This document shows, piece after piece, positions 7,657 through 15,954 of a stretch of DNA of 25,089 nt; positions within the stretch are counted from its first letter, which is position 1; each line of letters opens with the position of its first letter. Source of the stretch: JARRRL01 sp037380725 (lineage in GTDB: Bacteria; Pseudomonadota; Gammaproteobacteria; Pseudomonadales; JANQJO01); assembly GCA_037380725.1 (NCBI GenBank), contig JARRRL010000034.1, forward strand, positions 1 to 25,089. The letters run 5' to 3'. The translations under genes were made by a program, and so were the position numbers. The notes below the pieces were generated by a model. The model made no database searches. It was not told the origin of the DNA and saw nothing but the letters and a program-made list of their open reading frames with translations.

Positions 7657-7687
7657 CTAACACAGACCTAACACAGGTCTAACACCC
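7657..7687. repeat. 11-bp tandem repeat overlapping a 6-bp inverted repeat
   Basis: CTAACACAGAC, CTAACACAGGT and CTAACACCC follow head to tail. Within them AGACCT (7664-7669) and AGGTCT (7675-7680) form a perfect inverted repeat with a 5-bp spacer, a plausible operator-like site. No known regulator can be assigned. Confidence 0.6.
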
Positions 7688-7775
7688 AAGAGACTCTCCC
7701 CGCTCAAGAAAGATGATTCAACTCCAACGATCTTATCGTTACAATAACGCCGCGCGCACATAACGCAAACAGATC

Positions 7776-7822
7776 ACTCATGCATAACTCGACTTATGCA
7801 TAACTCAACTCATGCATAACTC
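7776..7822. repeat. 16-bp tandem repeat, three copies, upstream of ettA
   Basis: Units at 7776-7791, 7792-7807 and 7808-7822 match ACTYATGCATAACTCR and each contains the palindrome ATGCAT. The array ends 9 bp before the ettA -10 box, so it occupies the usual -35 region. Confidence 0.85.
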
Positions 7823-7831
7823 ATGCACATC

Positions 7832-7837
7832 TATAAT
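7832..7837 (+). promoter_or_regulatory. Consensus -10 box for ettA
   Basis: A perfect TATAAT sits 20 bp before the ettA ATG. No good -35 hexamer lies at the right spacing; the 16-bp repeats occupy that place. A start about 7 nt downstream would leave a very short leader containing only part of the GAAGGA at 7841-7846. Confidence 0.45.
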
Positions 7838-7857
7838 ACAGAAGGACGCTTCCGCTT

Positions 7858-9528
7858 ATGGCCCAATACATCTACACCATGAATCGCGTCAGCAAAGTCG
7901 TACCGCCAAAGCGTGAAATTTTACATCAGATTTCGATTTCATTCTTTCCCGGCGCAAAAATCGGTGTTCTAGGTTTAAACGGCTCTGGCAAATCCAGCCT
8001 CCTACGCATCATGGCTGGCTTGGACACCGACATCGATGGTGAAGCACGCGCGCAGCCCGGTATCAAGATTGGCTATCTCCCTCAAGAACCCCAACTGAAC
8101 CCCGAGAAAGACGTACGCGGCAACGTCGAAGAAGGCGTCGCGGAAACCAAAGCGCTCTTAGATGCCTTTGATGAAATCAGCATGAAATTCGGCGAAACCA
8201 TGAGCGACGACGAGATGAACGCGCTACTGGAGCAACAAGCCGAGTTACAAAATAAAATCGACGCGTCCAATGCCTGGGATCTGGATCGTAACCTCGAACG
8301 CGCTGCCGATGCACTGCGCTTACCCCCCTGGGATGCTGACGTCGCCACCCTGTCAGGGGGTGAGAAACGCCGTGTGGCCTTGTGTCGACTGCTGCTGTCT
8401 AACCCCGACATGCTGCTGCTAGACGAACCCACCAACCACTTAGACGCCGAATCCGTAGCGTGGTTGGAGCGCTTTCTGTGCGAATTTTCCGGCACCGTCG
8501 TCGCGATTACCCACGATCGCTACTTTCTGGACAACGCCGCCGAATGGATTCTTGAACTCGATCGCGGTCACGGCATCCCCTACAAAGGCAACTATTCGGA
8601 GTGGCTGAAGCAAAAAGAAGAACGCTTAACACAGGAAGCGCGCGAAGAATCCTCGCATCAAAAAGCGATTAAATCCGAACTCGAATGGGTCCGCAATAAC
8701 CCGAAAGGACGCCAAGCCAAAAACAAAGCACGCTTGGATCGCTTTGAAGAACTCAATTCACGCGAATTCCAAAAACGCAACGAAACACAACAACTCTACA
8801 TTCCACCCGGCCCCCGTCTCGGCGATCAAGTCATCGAGTTCCGCCAAGTCAGTAAGCAATTTGGCGATCGCTTATTATACGAAAACCTGTCCTTTTCCTT
8901 TCCCAAAACGGCCATTGTGGGCATAGTGGGTCCCAATGGTGCGGGTAAAACCACCTTGTTTCGCCTAATCAGTGGTCAAGAAAAACCAGATCAAGGGGAA
9001 GTGATCGTCGGCGATACGGTTCAATTGGCTTACGTGGATCAATCGCGTGACAATTTGAATGACAACAACAGCGTTTGGGAAGAGGTATCCGATGGTTTGG
9101 ATAACATCCAAGTGGGTCACTTTGAAATGCCCTCGCGCGCTTACGTCAGTCGTTTCAATTTCAAAGGCTCTGATCAACAAAAACGGGTCTCCAGTTTGTC
9201 TGGTGGCGAGCGCAATCGTCTGCATTTGGCGAAATTGCTCAAACAAGGCGCCAATGTGCTGATGCTCGACGAACCGACCAACGACCTGGATGTGGAAACC
9301 TTGCGCGCTCTGGAAGAGGCCTTGTTAACCTTTCCAGGTTGCGCAATCGTTATCTCGCACGATCGCTGGTTCTTGGATCGTGTCGCCACACACATCTTGG
9401 CTTTCGAAAACGACAGTGAAGTTGAATTCTTCGAAGGCACGTATTCTGAATTTGAAGCGTATCGCAAGAAACAACTGGGTGACGATGCCCTCACGCCCAA
9501 ACGCATTAAATACAAACGACTGGCATAA
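7858..9528 (+). CDS. ettA: Energy-dependent translational throttle protein EttA (ABC-F)
   Basis: EttA is a soluble ABC-F ATPase that binds the ribosomal E site and couples the first elongation step to ATP/ADP status. The 556-residue protein has two ABC domains: Walker A GLNGSGKS (39-46), signature LSGGEKRR and Walker B LLLDEPTNHLD in the first; GPNGAGKT (near 358), LSGGERNR and LMLDEPTNDLD in the second. Between them is the P-site tRNA-interacting linker (WVRNNPKGRQAKNKARLDRF). Start ATG 7858 follows GAAGGA by 11 nt and gives the family-typical MAQYIYTMNRV. There are no membrane segments. It is monocistronic, converging with motB. Confidence 0.97.
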   Translation: MAQYIYTMNRVSKVVPPKREILHQISISFFPGAKIGVLGLNGSGKSSLLRIMAGLDTDIDGEARAQPGIKIGYLPQEPQLNPEKDVRGNVEEGVAETKALLDAFDEISMKFGETMSDDEMNALLEQQAELQNKIDASNAWDLDRNLERAADALRLPPWDADVATLSGGEKRRVALCRLLLSNPDMLLLDEPTNHLDAESVAWLERFLCEFSGTVVAITHDRYFLDNAAEWILELDRGHGIPYKGNYSEWLKQKEERLTQEAREESSHQKAIKSELEWVRNNPKGRQAKNKARLDRFEELNSREFQKRNETQQLYIPPGPRLGDQVIEFRQVSKQFGDRLLYENLSFSFPKTAIVGIVGPNGAGKTTLFRLISGQEKPDQGEVIVGDTVQLAYVDQSRDNLNDNNSVWEEVSDGLDNIQVGHFEMPSRAYVSRFNFKGSDQQKRVSSLSGGERNRLHLAKLLKQGANVLMLDEPTNDLDVETLRALEEALLTFPGCAIVISHDRWFLDRVATHILAFENDSEVEFFEGTYSEFEAYRKKQLGDDALTPKRIKYKRLA

Positions 9529-9543
9529 TCATCACGCCACTTC

Positions 9544-9570
9544 TTGTTTCTGATTAGTTGTTTCTGATTA
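9544..9570. repeat. 13-bp repeat in tandem (14-bp period) spanning the motB stop codon
   Basis: TTGTTTCTGATTA occurs at 9544-9556 and 9558-9570. The second copy contains the motB stop codon (TAA on the minus strand, 9568-9570). The 39-bp convergent gap between ettA and motB consists largely of this repeat; no terminator hairpin is visible. Confidence 0.85.
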
Positions 9571-10890
9571 TTGCTCCCACCACGGCTTCGCTTCCGGTGC
9601 CGTGGTGGCGGGCGTCGCGTCAGGCGCTGCCGCATCCCCTTTATCCTCCTCCACCTTATCCTCCTCCACCGTACGGTCTTTCGCTACAGCACGGTCGTCT
9701 GAGGTGCCGTCCCCAGCAGCAGGATCGCGCGTCGCCGAGCCGTCGAATTCAACCACATCAAAATCCAAAGACCCATCACGCTCCGCCGCATCCCCACCGT
9801 CCAAAGCAGCAGGCGGCACGGTTTGATCCGATGGAGCCACATCTTTTTCCTTTTCTTTATCTTCAGCAGGCGCAACAGGCAAACTACTGGGCGCATCATC
9901 AAACACATCATCAAACTCAAAATCAGGAATACTTTCGTTCAGTACATCATCCACCATTGGCGCATCAAATGTCGTTTGCTGCTCGCCCTCTTCCGGGCTG
10001 GCCGATGGGTTAAAATCATTCACCTCGATATTTTGCTTCTGCATATCACCAAATAATTCTTTAAGACCTTCTTCACGTTTTTGACTGAGCACCAAAATGG
10101 TGATGCGGCGATTGATGGGATTCATCGGTTCGTCAGGCAAGTACAGGGTTGATGAGCCTTTCCCAACTACGCGCATCACTTGATCCGTGCGCACGCCATT
10201 CCATTCCAGCACGCGTCGCGCTGCATTCGCACGATCCGCTGACAACTCCCAGTTGGAATAATCACGCCGCCCCAGAAACCCCGATGCATCCGTGTGACCC
10301 GAAATACTGATGCTGTTCGGTAATGTCCCAATGGTTTTCGCCAAGGCGGCCAGAATTTCCTCTGCGTGTCCTCGGATTTCATCCGATCCACTGTCGAACA
10401 TCGGGCGCGACTCTTGATCCAGAATCTGGATTTGTAAGCCTTCTTTGGTCACGGTCAGTTCAATCTGATCATTATAAGGCTCGAGTGTTTCATTTGACTG
10501 AATCATGTCTCGAATCGATTCCGCCAACTGCTCAAATCGCTTTCGTTCAATCTCACGCGCCAAGGCTTCCACGGTATCCACATCAATGATCTTCTCGGCG
10601 TCTTCGACCGTGACCAGCTCAACGGCTTTGCCATCGAGGGTCTGATCGCCACTGCCACCCAAATCAATAATGTATTTTTGCCCCCCTTCTTTGAATCCAA
10701 CGGGATCCGTAAAATAACCTGAAATGGCCATTTGCTCTTCCAAACTAGTGGATTCTGTTAGCCATAACACCAGAAAAAAGGCCATCATGGCCATCGCAAA
10801 ATCAGCAAAAGCAATTTTCCACGCGCTGCCATGACTGCCCCCAGCCACCACTTTTTTTCGACGCACAACAATGACTGGCGCATCAGTCAT
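9568..10890 (-). CDS. motB: Flagellar stator protein MotB with a long acidic C-terminal tail
   Basis: MotB anchors the proton-driven stator to peptidoglycan. The single membrane helix (about residues 29-45) is preceded by GSAWKIAFADF with the proton-carrying Asp at residue 30. The OmpA-like peptidoglycan-binding domain (about 155-270) shows ISISGHTDASGF, SNWELSADRANAARRVL and NPINRRITILVL. About 150 acidic residues then follow, rich in D, E and P and containing a VEEDK-VEEDK duplication, making 440 residues where stators of this type are commonly about 300-350. Start ATG is 10888-10890; a tandem duplication carries a second ATG just upstream at 10903. It is 43 bp downstream of motA, as expected for a pair. 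Confidence 0.95.
   Translation of the reverse strand: MTDAPVIVVRRKKVVAGGSHGSAWKIAFADFAMAMMAFFLVLWLTESTSLEEQMAISGYFTDPVGFKEGGQKYIIDLGGSGDQTLDGKAVELVTVEDAEKIIDVDTVEALAREIERKRFEQLAESIRDMIQSNETLEPYNDQIELTVTKEGLQIQILDQESRPMFDSGSDEIRGHAEEILAALAKTIGTLPNSISISGHTDASGFLGRRDYSNWELSADRANAARRVLEWNGVRTDQVMRVVGKGSSTLYLPDEPMNPINRRITILVLSQKREEGLKELFGDMQKQNIEVNDFNPSASPEEGEQQTTFDAPMVDDVLNESIPDFEFDDVFDDAPSSLPVAPAEDKEKEKDVAPSDQTVPPAALDGGDAAERDGSLDFDVVEFDGSATRDPAAGDGTSDDRAVAKDRTVEEDKVEEDKGDAAAPDATPATTAPEAKPWWEQ
9641..9670. repeat. Perfect 15-bp tandem duplication in the motB tail
   Basis: TTATCCTCCTCCACC is repeated exactly at 9641-9655 and 9656-9670. On the minus strand this duplicates the codons for VEEDK in frame. 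Confidence 0.92.
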
Positions 10891-10912
10891 ACGCAGTACT
10901 CATACGCATTAC
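10887..10912. repeat. 13-bp tandem duplication at the motB start codon
   Basis: TCATACGCAGTAC (10887-10899) and TCATACGCATTAC (10900-10912) differ at one base. The unit includes the motB ATG, so an upstream decoy ATG exists and the ribosome binding site is displaced or poor. Confidence 0.85.
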
Positions 10913-10933
10913 ACATCATAAATCGCTGTCGCC

Positions 10934-11785
10934 CTATCCCCCACGCACACGATCTTCAAGCTCGCTGAAGCCGGGACGCACCGCGCGCATCAATGTTTTT
11001 CGACCAAACTCCACCGCCAACTGCGGCGGGATGCCATTGACCATAGCCATGATGCTGGCTTTAATGCATTCGTATTGCTTGGCTTCATCCGTCGCATGAT
11101 GTGACATCAAAGCGCTGATCGGATTCACAAAGCCATACGCTACTAAAATACCAATAAACGTTCCCACCAATGCAGCCGCCACGTAATAACCAATTTTCTC
11201 TGGTGGACCACCCAATGATTTCATCGTAATCACGATGCCCAACACAGCCGCCACGATACCAAAACCGGGCAAGCCCTCTCCCACTCGTTGCAAGGCGTGA
11301 GACGGTTCCAGTAAATCTTTTTGCAAGGTATCGATTTCCATATCCATTAAATTTTCCAACTCAAAAGGCGACATGTTGCCAGAAGCGCAAATACGCAAAT
11401 AATCACAAATAAATTCAGTGGCACGCCGATCCATCAACACACGCGGAAACCGCTCAAACACCTCACTGTCGTTCGGATTCTCGATATCCGTTTCAATGGC
11501 CATGAGACCCTCTTTACGCCATTTCACAAACAAATCGTGCAACAGAGCCAATAAATCCATATAATACGTTTGATTGTATTTGGATTTATGCATCACGTGT
11601 TGACAAGCAGCCCCCACGGCCTTGATATTACTGAGCGGATTACCCGCCACAAACGCGCCCATTGCCGCACCACAAATAATCACCAGCTCATAAGGTTGCC
11701 ACAACGCAACCACCTCGCCACCGGCAAGTACGTAACCACCGAGCACGCTCACAATGACCAGAAAAAATCCAATAATGACTAGCAT
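10934..11785 (-). CDS. motA: Flagellar stator protein MotA
   Basis: MotA forms the proton channel with MotB and pushes on FliG. The 283-residue protein retains the E. coli functional residues at identical numbers: R90 and E98 in the cytoplasmic loop (KWRKEGLMAIE) and P173 (GLPGFG) and P222 (FVNPISAL) in the membrane helices. Four hydrophobic segments are visible, two near the N-terminus and two after residue 170. Start ATG 11783-11785 has GGAG 7 nt upstream. It is first in a motA-motB operon and divergent from the HDOD gene. Confidence 0.97.
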   Translation of the reverse strand: MLVIIGFFLVIVSVLGGYVLAGGEVVALWQPYELVIICGAAMGAFVAGNPLSNIKAVGAACQHVMHKSKYNQTYYMDLLALLHDLFVKWRKEGLMAIETDIENPNDSEVFERFPRVLMDRRATEFICDYLRICASGNMSPFELENLMDMEIDTLQKDLLEPSHALQRVGEGLPGFGIVAAVLGIVITMKSLGGPPEKIGYYVAAALVGTFIGILVAYGFVNPISALMSHHATDEAKQYECIKASIMAMVNGIPPQLAVEFGRKTLMRAVRPGFSELEDRVRGG

Positions 11786-12047
11786 TTTGCCACTCCGTCT
11801 CTTCTGAACTCTTTCTGAACACGACCAGAGAATAAAAAGAAATCTTGCCTACGCATCCAGCAACAGAAGTTAAAAAATCGCCTCTAATTAACAAGCTTAG
11901 ACCAGTTTCCAAGACCACCCGGCCACAAGAGCCACTGTAAAATTGCCTCATACGGAACCACATCTCATACTGAATAACTGAAACGTCGTAGGGCAAAACG
12001 AAAAACCACGCGCACTCCTCTCACCCACCCACAACGAGAAACGCCCC
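11786..12047. other. Divergent intergenic region between motA and the HDOD gene
   Basis: These 262 bp show no credible gene or RNA. Promoters for both directions are expected here. No clear sigma-70 box was found, and only a poor match to the flagellar sigma-28 consensus exists on the minus strand. Confidence 0.5.
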
Positions 12048-13892
12048 GTGAGCCAAGCACAACGCCATACCATGCCGCACTCAACTGCCCCTCCGCACTC
12101 CGCGCATGGTGAAACCACCACTGCTATTACGCACTGGTTTCAAAGCATCAAAGACGTCGCGCTCCCCATTCTGCCGCTCACCCATCACGCACTGCAGCGT
12201 CAATGGCTCCGCTCACACGGCGCCCTGAACCAGCTTGCCGATATCATTGCGCAAGACCCCGTGGCCAGCTTGGCCGTATTACGCGCCGCCAACTCCACCC
12301 ACCCCATGCACAGCACATCCGAAGCGATCATCGGTATTCACCATTGCATCACCTACTTAGGTTTAGAAAATCTACAACACCTGATCGCAAAAACCCCTAT
12401 TCTCACAGCCTCCATCACCCAATCCAGCTACGTCCATTACGTCAACAGTCTGGTGCGCGGACTGTACGCCGCCTTTCTCGCCCAAGACTGGGCCAGAGCG
12501 CAAAACCATTATCAACCGGAGCAGCTATTCTTAAGCGCTCTGTTTTACAACGCCCCATACTGGGCGCTGTGGCGCGTAGCACCCGCCGAAATGAAAATCA
12601 TTGAACACCTCAAACTGAACGAGCACATTCCCGCTCAAGAAGCCGAAACCGTCGTCTTAGGAACCAGCATCGCCCCGCTGGCCGCCACATTGGCTAAATA
12701 CTGGCGCTTACCAAGCGTCATACAAGCGGCCTACGATCACACTCAACTACCCCACATCAAAACGATCTTGAAAGCTGGTCAATGCTGTGCGAAAGGCCAA
12801 TTGGGCACATGGCCAAATTTCGATAACCATGGCGTCGCAACCCACAGCACAGCCGTACACGTACTGCTGGCAAATTGGATAGCGTTTGAATCGGAAATCA
12901 GTTGGCATTCGAGGCAACTACAACGCGTCACCGCCCTGGCGTCCGCGTTCCAGCACCAATCCACTGCAAGAGGACAACGCGGCCTATGGCAACAAGCCTT
13001 AGCGGTGAGCCGCGCCTACGCGCTGCCCAATACTTCAAGCCCGGGATCGCGATTAATGACTCCACGTCATACCCCCACACGACGCACCCGCTCACCCGAG
13101 CACGTCATGGCTTATGTAAAAAAACTGTTGACCCAACGTGACACACTGGCCACCGACACCCCAGTAACCGCATCAGCAGATCAGGCCATTAAAAACGACA
13201 TTGACACAGCCTACACGGCAGCCACCACCGCATCACACATTCCTTCGCCCTCCCGTTCACACACGCCAGCGTCACGAACACCAGCGTCACAAACACCAAC
13301 GTCACAAACATCGTCTGTCAATCCACCCGCCGCCACCAAGCCTCCCCTCAATACCACTGCGTCGGCAAACATTAAAGACTCGCAACTTTTTAAAGACCTC
13401 TATACTCGACTGCGCCATCACACTAAGCTATTTAACAATGATCGCAGCGTTTATTCTTGCTTAACCGAGGCGCTGCGAGAGGGCATCGGTTTAGATCGGG
13501 TGATCGTTTTGCTGCTGAACGACAGCAAAACGCATTTATCGATGCACCGCTTAAATCAAGATGTGTGGGAAACGCATACCGCTCAACGCTTCGCACTCAG
13601 TCCAACCAATTTATTTACCAAATTGACGCAACATCCCACCACACTGTGGGTCAACGCCACCGACGGCGGACGCATGATGACATTGGTTCCCGCAACCTTT
13701 AAAGCCATCACGAACAGCAACGATAATTTTTTTATTTCAGCCATCGTCGATCACAGCACTCCCGTAGCGGGTATCGTCTACGCGGATGACGGTGAATTCG
13801 GCGCGCCACTGCCCGAAACGCATTTCAAATTATTTAAAATCCTCTGTAATACCGCCAGCCAGCGCATCACCCAACTGCACAATGCGTCGTAG
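12048..13892 (+). CDS. HDOD-domain signalling protein with C-terminal GAF-like domain
   Basis: The N-terminal part (about residues 30-260) resembles an HDOD domain: LPILPL, IIAQDPVASLAVLRAANST, then SEAIIGIHHCITYLGLENL. A low-complexity S/T/P linker (about 365-440) contains three TPAS(R/Q)-type repeats. The last about 165 residues resemble a GAF-like sensor fold (RSVYSCLTEALREGIGLDRVI, GIVYADD). HDOD proteins usually act as non-enzymatic signalling scaffolds; the target here is unknown. Position between motA and rhdA matches the uncharacterised gene in that place in Pseudomonas. GTG at 12048 is the longest start; ATG at 12072 is an alternative, and neither has a strong ribosome site. Confidence 0.8.
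   Translation: MSQAQRHTMPHSTAPPHSAHGETTTAITHWFQSIKDVALPILPLTHHALQRQWLRSHGALNQLADIIAQDPVASLAVLRAANSTHPMHSTSEAIIGIHHCITYLGLENLQHLIAKTPILTASITQSSYVHYVNSLVRGLYAAFLAQDWARAQNHYQPEQLFLSALFYNAPYWALWRVAPAEMKIIEHLKLNEHIPAQEAETVVLGTSIAPLAATLAKYWRLPSVIQAAYDHTQLPHIKTILKAGQCCAKGQLGTWPNFDNHGVATHSTAVHVLLANWIAFESEISWHSRQLQRVTALASAFQHQSTARGQRGLWQQALAVSRAYALPNTSSPGSRLMTPRHTPTRRTRSPEHVMAYVKKLLTQRDTLATDTPVTASADQAIKNDIDTAYTAATTASHIPSPSRSHTPASRTPASQTPTSQTSSVNPPAATKPPLNTTASANIKDSQLFKDLYTRLRHHTKLFNNDRSVYSCLTEALREGIGLDRVIVLLLNDSKTHLSMHRLNQDVWETHTAQRFALSPTNLFTKLTQHPTTLWVNATDGGRMMTLVPATFKAITNSNDNFFISAIVDHSTPVAGIVYADDGEFGAPLPETHFKLFKILCNTASQRITQLHNAS
13263..13307. repeat. 15-bp in-frame tandem repeat in the HDOD protein linker
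   Basis: Three units at 13263-13277, 13278-13292 and 13293-13307 match ACRCCARCGTCACRA. They encode TPASR, TPASQ and TPTSQ in the disordered linker. Confidence 0.9.
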
Positions 13893-13963
13893 CTCATTCT
13901 CAGTTTCACGTCTATCGTGATACACTGCCTCTCCAACGGCACGCATCATTTAGGAGACCCGTT

Positions 13964-14815
13964 ATGGCCCAATCTCCGTTCGCAACCATACTCGAACCTG
14001 AAGTATTGGAAGCACACCTGGATCGCAACGACAACGACACAGTCATCGTGCAAGTCTGTTCAACAGAACGCTTTTTAGAGGGCCACATTCCGGGCGCCCA
14101 ACACCTGCCTCCGCAAAGTCTTCTGTGCGGGACTCCACCGCTAACGGCCTTGCCACCTTCTCTGACACAGATCGCCGACACATTGGCTCACCTGGGTATC
14201 CGTAAGCATACCCATGTCGTTGCGCTGGATGATGAAGGTGGCGGCTGGGCGGGGCGACTGCTGTGGACGCTCAGCATGGTCGGTCACGAAAATTGGAGTT
14301 TGCTTAACGGGGGCTTGTGGGCCTGGTCAGGCGCTAAATTACCGCTGGTTTCTGGCGAAGAGCCCGCTCGATTCGAAGAAACGCCAGTTCAGCCGCCCCA
14401 AGCACTGACCTGGGCGCCCCAAGCGCCGACCGTAACGGCAGCCCAAATTATCGAGCATTTGACAGATCCAAATTGGGTAATTTGGGATGCGCGATCCGCC
14501 GATGAGTACGCTGGAATTCGACACACCGCTCAACGCAACGGCCACATTCCTGGTGCCAAACACTATGAGTGGACACGTGCGATGGATCGCGATCAGCACC
14601 TCCGTCTGCGCCCCCTGGATACCATCCAAGCTGAATTAGCCGCACTGGGGATTACACCGGATAAAACCATCGTCACCCACTGTCACTCACACCATCGATC
14701 CGGTTTTACCTGGGTGCTGGGGAAAATACTCAACTTCAACGCCATGCTGGCCTACCCAGGCTCGTGGTCCGAATGGGGTAATGCCGCAGAAACACCCATC
14801 AGCACTGACGTTTAA
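13964..14815 (+). CDS. rhdA: Thiosulfate sulfurtransferase (rhodanese) RhdA
   Basis: This tandem rhodanese transfers sulfane sulfur through a cysteine persulfide. The N-terminal domain is inactive: its loop reads ALDDEGGGWAGR with no cysteine. The C-terminal domain has the catalytic Cys240 in HCHSHHRSGFTW, very close to the Azotobacter RhdA loop CQTHHR, and the preceding DARSADEYAG. The length (283) fits the family. Start ATG 13964 has GGAG 8 nt upstream. The adjacent psd matches the Pseudomonas rhdA-psd order. Expected to be cytoplasmic; no signal peptide is visible. Confidence 0.93.
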   Translation: MAQSPFATILEPEVLEAHLDRNDNDTVIVQVCSTERFLEGHIPGAQHLPPQSLLCGTPPLTALPPSLTQIADTLAHLGIRKHTHVVALDDEGGGWAGRLLWTLSMVGHENWSLLNGGLWAWSGAKLPLVSGEEPARFEETPVQPPQALTWAPQAPTVTAAQIIEHLTDPNWVIWDARSADEYAGIRHTAQRNGHIPGAKHYEWTRAMDRDQHLRLRPLDTIQAELAALGITPDKTIVTHCHSHHRSGFTWVLGKILNFNAMLAYPGSWSEWGNAAETPISTDV

Positions 14816-14826
14816 CCCCTATTCCA

Positions 14827-14862
14827 CAAAACAATTCGCAAAACAATTCACAAAACGATTGA
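14827..14862. repeat. 12-bp tandem repeat, three copies, before psd
   Basis: CAAAACAATTCG, CAAAACAATTCA and CAAAACGATTGA follow head to tail in the rhdA-psd gap. If translation began at the upstream ATG 14781, they would encode a KQF/KQF/KRL repeat. Confidence 0.85.
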
Positions 14863-14870
14863 CTCATTAT

Positions 14871-15836
14871 ATGAACGCACCTCAACACGAACCACATGCG
14901 CAACAAACCGAGCACACAGAAAACAAGCCATCCTGGTCTAATCGGCTGTTTATTTTGCTGCAGCATTTGCTGCCACGCCTCACCCTTTCTCGCCTGATGG
15001 GTACAGTGGGCGACTGCCAAATCCCGTGGGTGAAAAACACCTGTATTGACGCTTTCCGAGCCTATTTTCCGGTTAACTTATCCGAAGCACTTGAAGAAGA
15101 GCCGCACGCTTACGACAGTTTCAATGCATTTTTCGCGCGCGCACTCAAACCCGAGGCACGCCCCTTCATTCCGAATGCTCATCATTTTTTATCACCCTGT
15201 GACGGCGTACTCCTAACACACGGTTCGCTCAGCCCCGCTCTTTTTCCCACCTCTTCTCCCTCCATGCAGGTGAAAAACCACACCTTTACCCTTAACAGCC
15301 TGTTAGCCGGTGAAGCGAGTTTATTAGCTCGATACCAACACGGCCATTACAACATCATTTATTTAGCCCCTCACCACTATCACCGCATCCATATGCCCTT
15401 GGATGGCACGTTGCTCAGTATGATTCACGTTCCCGGCACCTTGTATTCCGTCAACGACGTCACCGTCAGCGGTGTGCCCGGCGTGTTCGCACGCAATGAA
15501 CGCGTTATCTGCACCTTTGACACGGCACACGGTTTACTGACTCTGATCTTGGTTGGCGCACTTATTGTTGGCAGCATCGCCACGCCATGGGCGGGTATTG
15601 TCACCCCACGCCACAGACGAATCGCTCGTTTCACGTATGATAATGGTAATTCTGGTCACAATGGTGAAAGCATGAGCGCCCCCATACAGCTCAAACAGGG
15701 CGAAGAAATGGGACGATTTCTAATGGGATCCACCGTCATAGCGCTCAGTGAATCTTCAAGCCTCACGTGGGCAAGGGATCAGATCAAACCCGGCGCTGAA
15801 GTTCGTTTGGGGCAGCGCATGGGACAATTCGACTGA
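14871..15836 (+). CDS. psd: Phosphatidylserine decarboxylase proenzyme Psd
   Basis: Psd makes phosphatidylethanolamine from phosphatidylserine at the inner membrane and self-cleaves to form a pyruvoyl group. The 321-residue protein has FNAFFARALKPEARP, SPCDG, LAPHHYHRIHMPLDG and the self-cleavage site MGST (Gly286-Ser287; LGST in E. coli). The length is close to E. coli Psd (322), but the N-terminus is longer and the alpha chain shorter (35 versus 69 residues). I chose ATG 14871; an in-frame ATG at 14781 would overlap the rhdA end by 35 bp and read through the 12-bp repeats. Neither has a clear ribosome site, so translation may be coupled to rhdA. Confidence 0.94.
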   Translation: MNAPQHEPHAQQTEHTENKPSWSNRLFILLQHLLPRLTLSRLMGTVGDCQIPWVKNTCIDAFRAYFPVNLSEALEEEPHAYDSFNAFFARALKPEARPFIPNAHHFLSPCDGVLLTHGSLSPALFPTSSPSMQVKNHTFTLNSLLAGEASLLARYQHGHYNIIYLAPHHYHRIHMPLDGTLLSMIHVPGTLYSVNDVTVSGVPGVFARNERVICTFDTAHGLLTLILVGALIVGSIATPWAGIVTPRHRRIARFTYDNGNSGHNGESMSAPIQLKQGEEMGRFLMGSTVIALSESSSLTWARDQIKPGAEVRLGQRMGQFD

Positions 15837-15855
15837 CGATACACGCCGTCAGGCA

Positions 15856-15883
15856 GTGTGACCGAGCACCATGCCGGTCACAC
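15856..15883. terminator. Terminator-like hairpin between convergent psd and efp
   Basis: GTGTGACCG (15856-15864) and CGGTCACAC (15875-15883) form a perfect 9-bp stem with a 10-nt loop. There is no U-tract on either side, so intrinsic termination is uncertain, but its placement just after psd and downstream of efp fits a shared terminator. Confidence 0.45.
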
Positions 15884-15954
15884 ACCCACGCATGCCGAAC
15901 ACCATCGAATACACGATCCAGGCGCGTATTCACAAATGCAAACTGGCATCAACT

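Larger units (their letters stand above)
7491..7857. other. Repeat-rich divergent intergenic region between glyA and ettA
   Basis: These 367 bp hold no credible gene. From left to right I see a microsatellite-like tract (7516-7584), an 11-bp tandem repeat overlapping a perfect inverted repeat (7657-7687), unremarkable sequence, a 16-bp tandem repeat (7776-7822) and a TATAAT box (7832-7837) in front of ettA. No tRNA or riboswitch-like structure was recognised. Confidence 0.7.

Noticed and set aside
7776..7822. CRISPR-like array
   Set aside because: Units are contiguous with no spacers and no cas genes are nearby.
11860..11920. Sigma-28 promoter for motA on the minus strand
   Set aside because: A TAAGCTTG...GGCGATTT match exists but the spacing is 9 instead of 11 bp and the -10 is imperfect.
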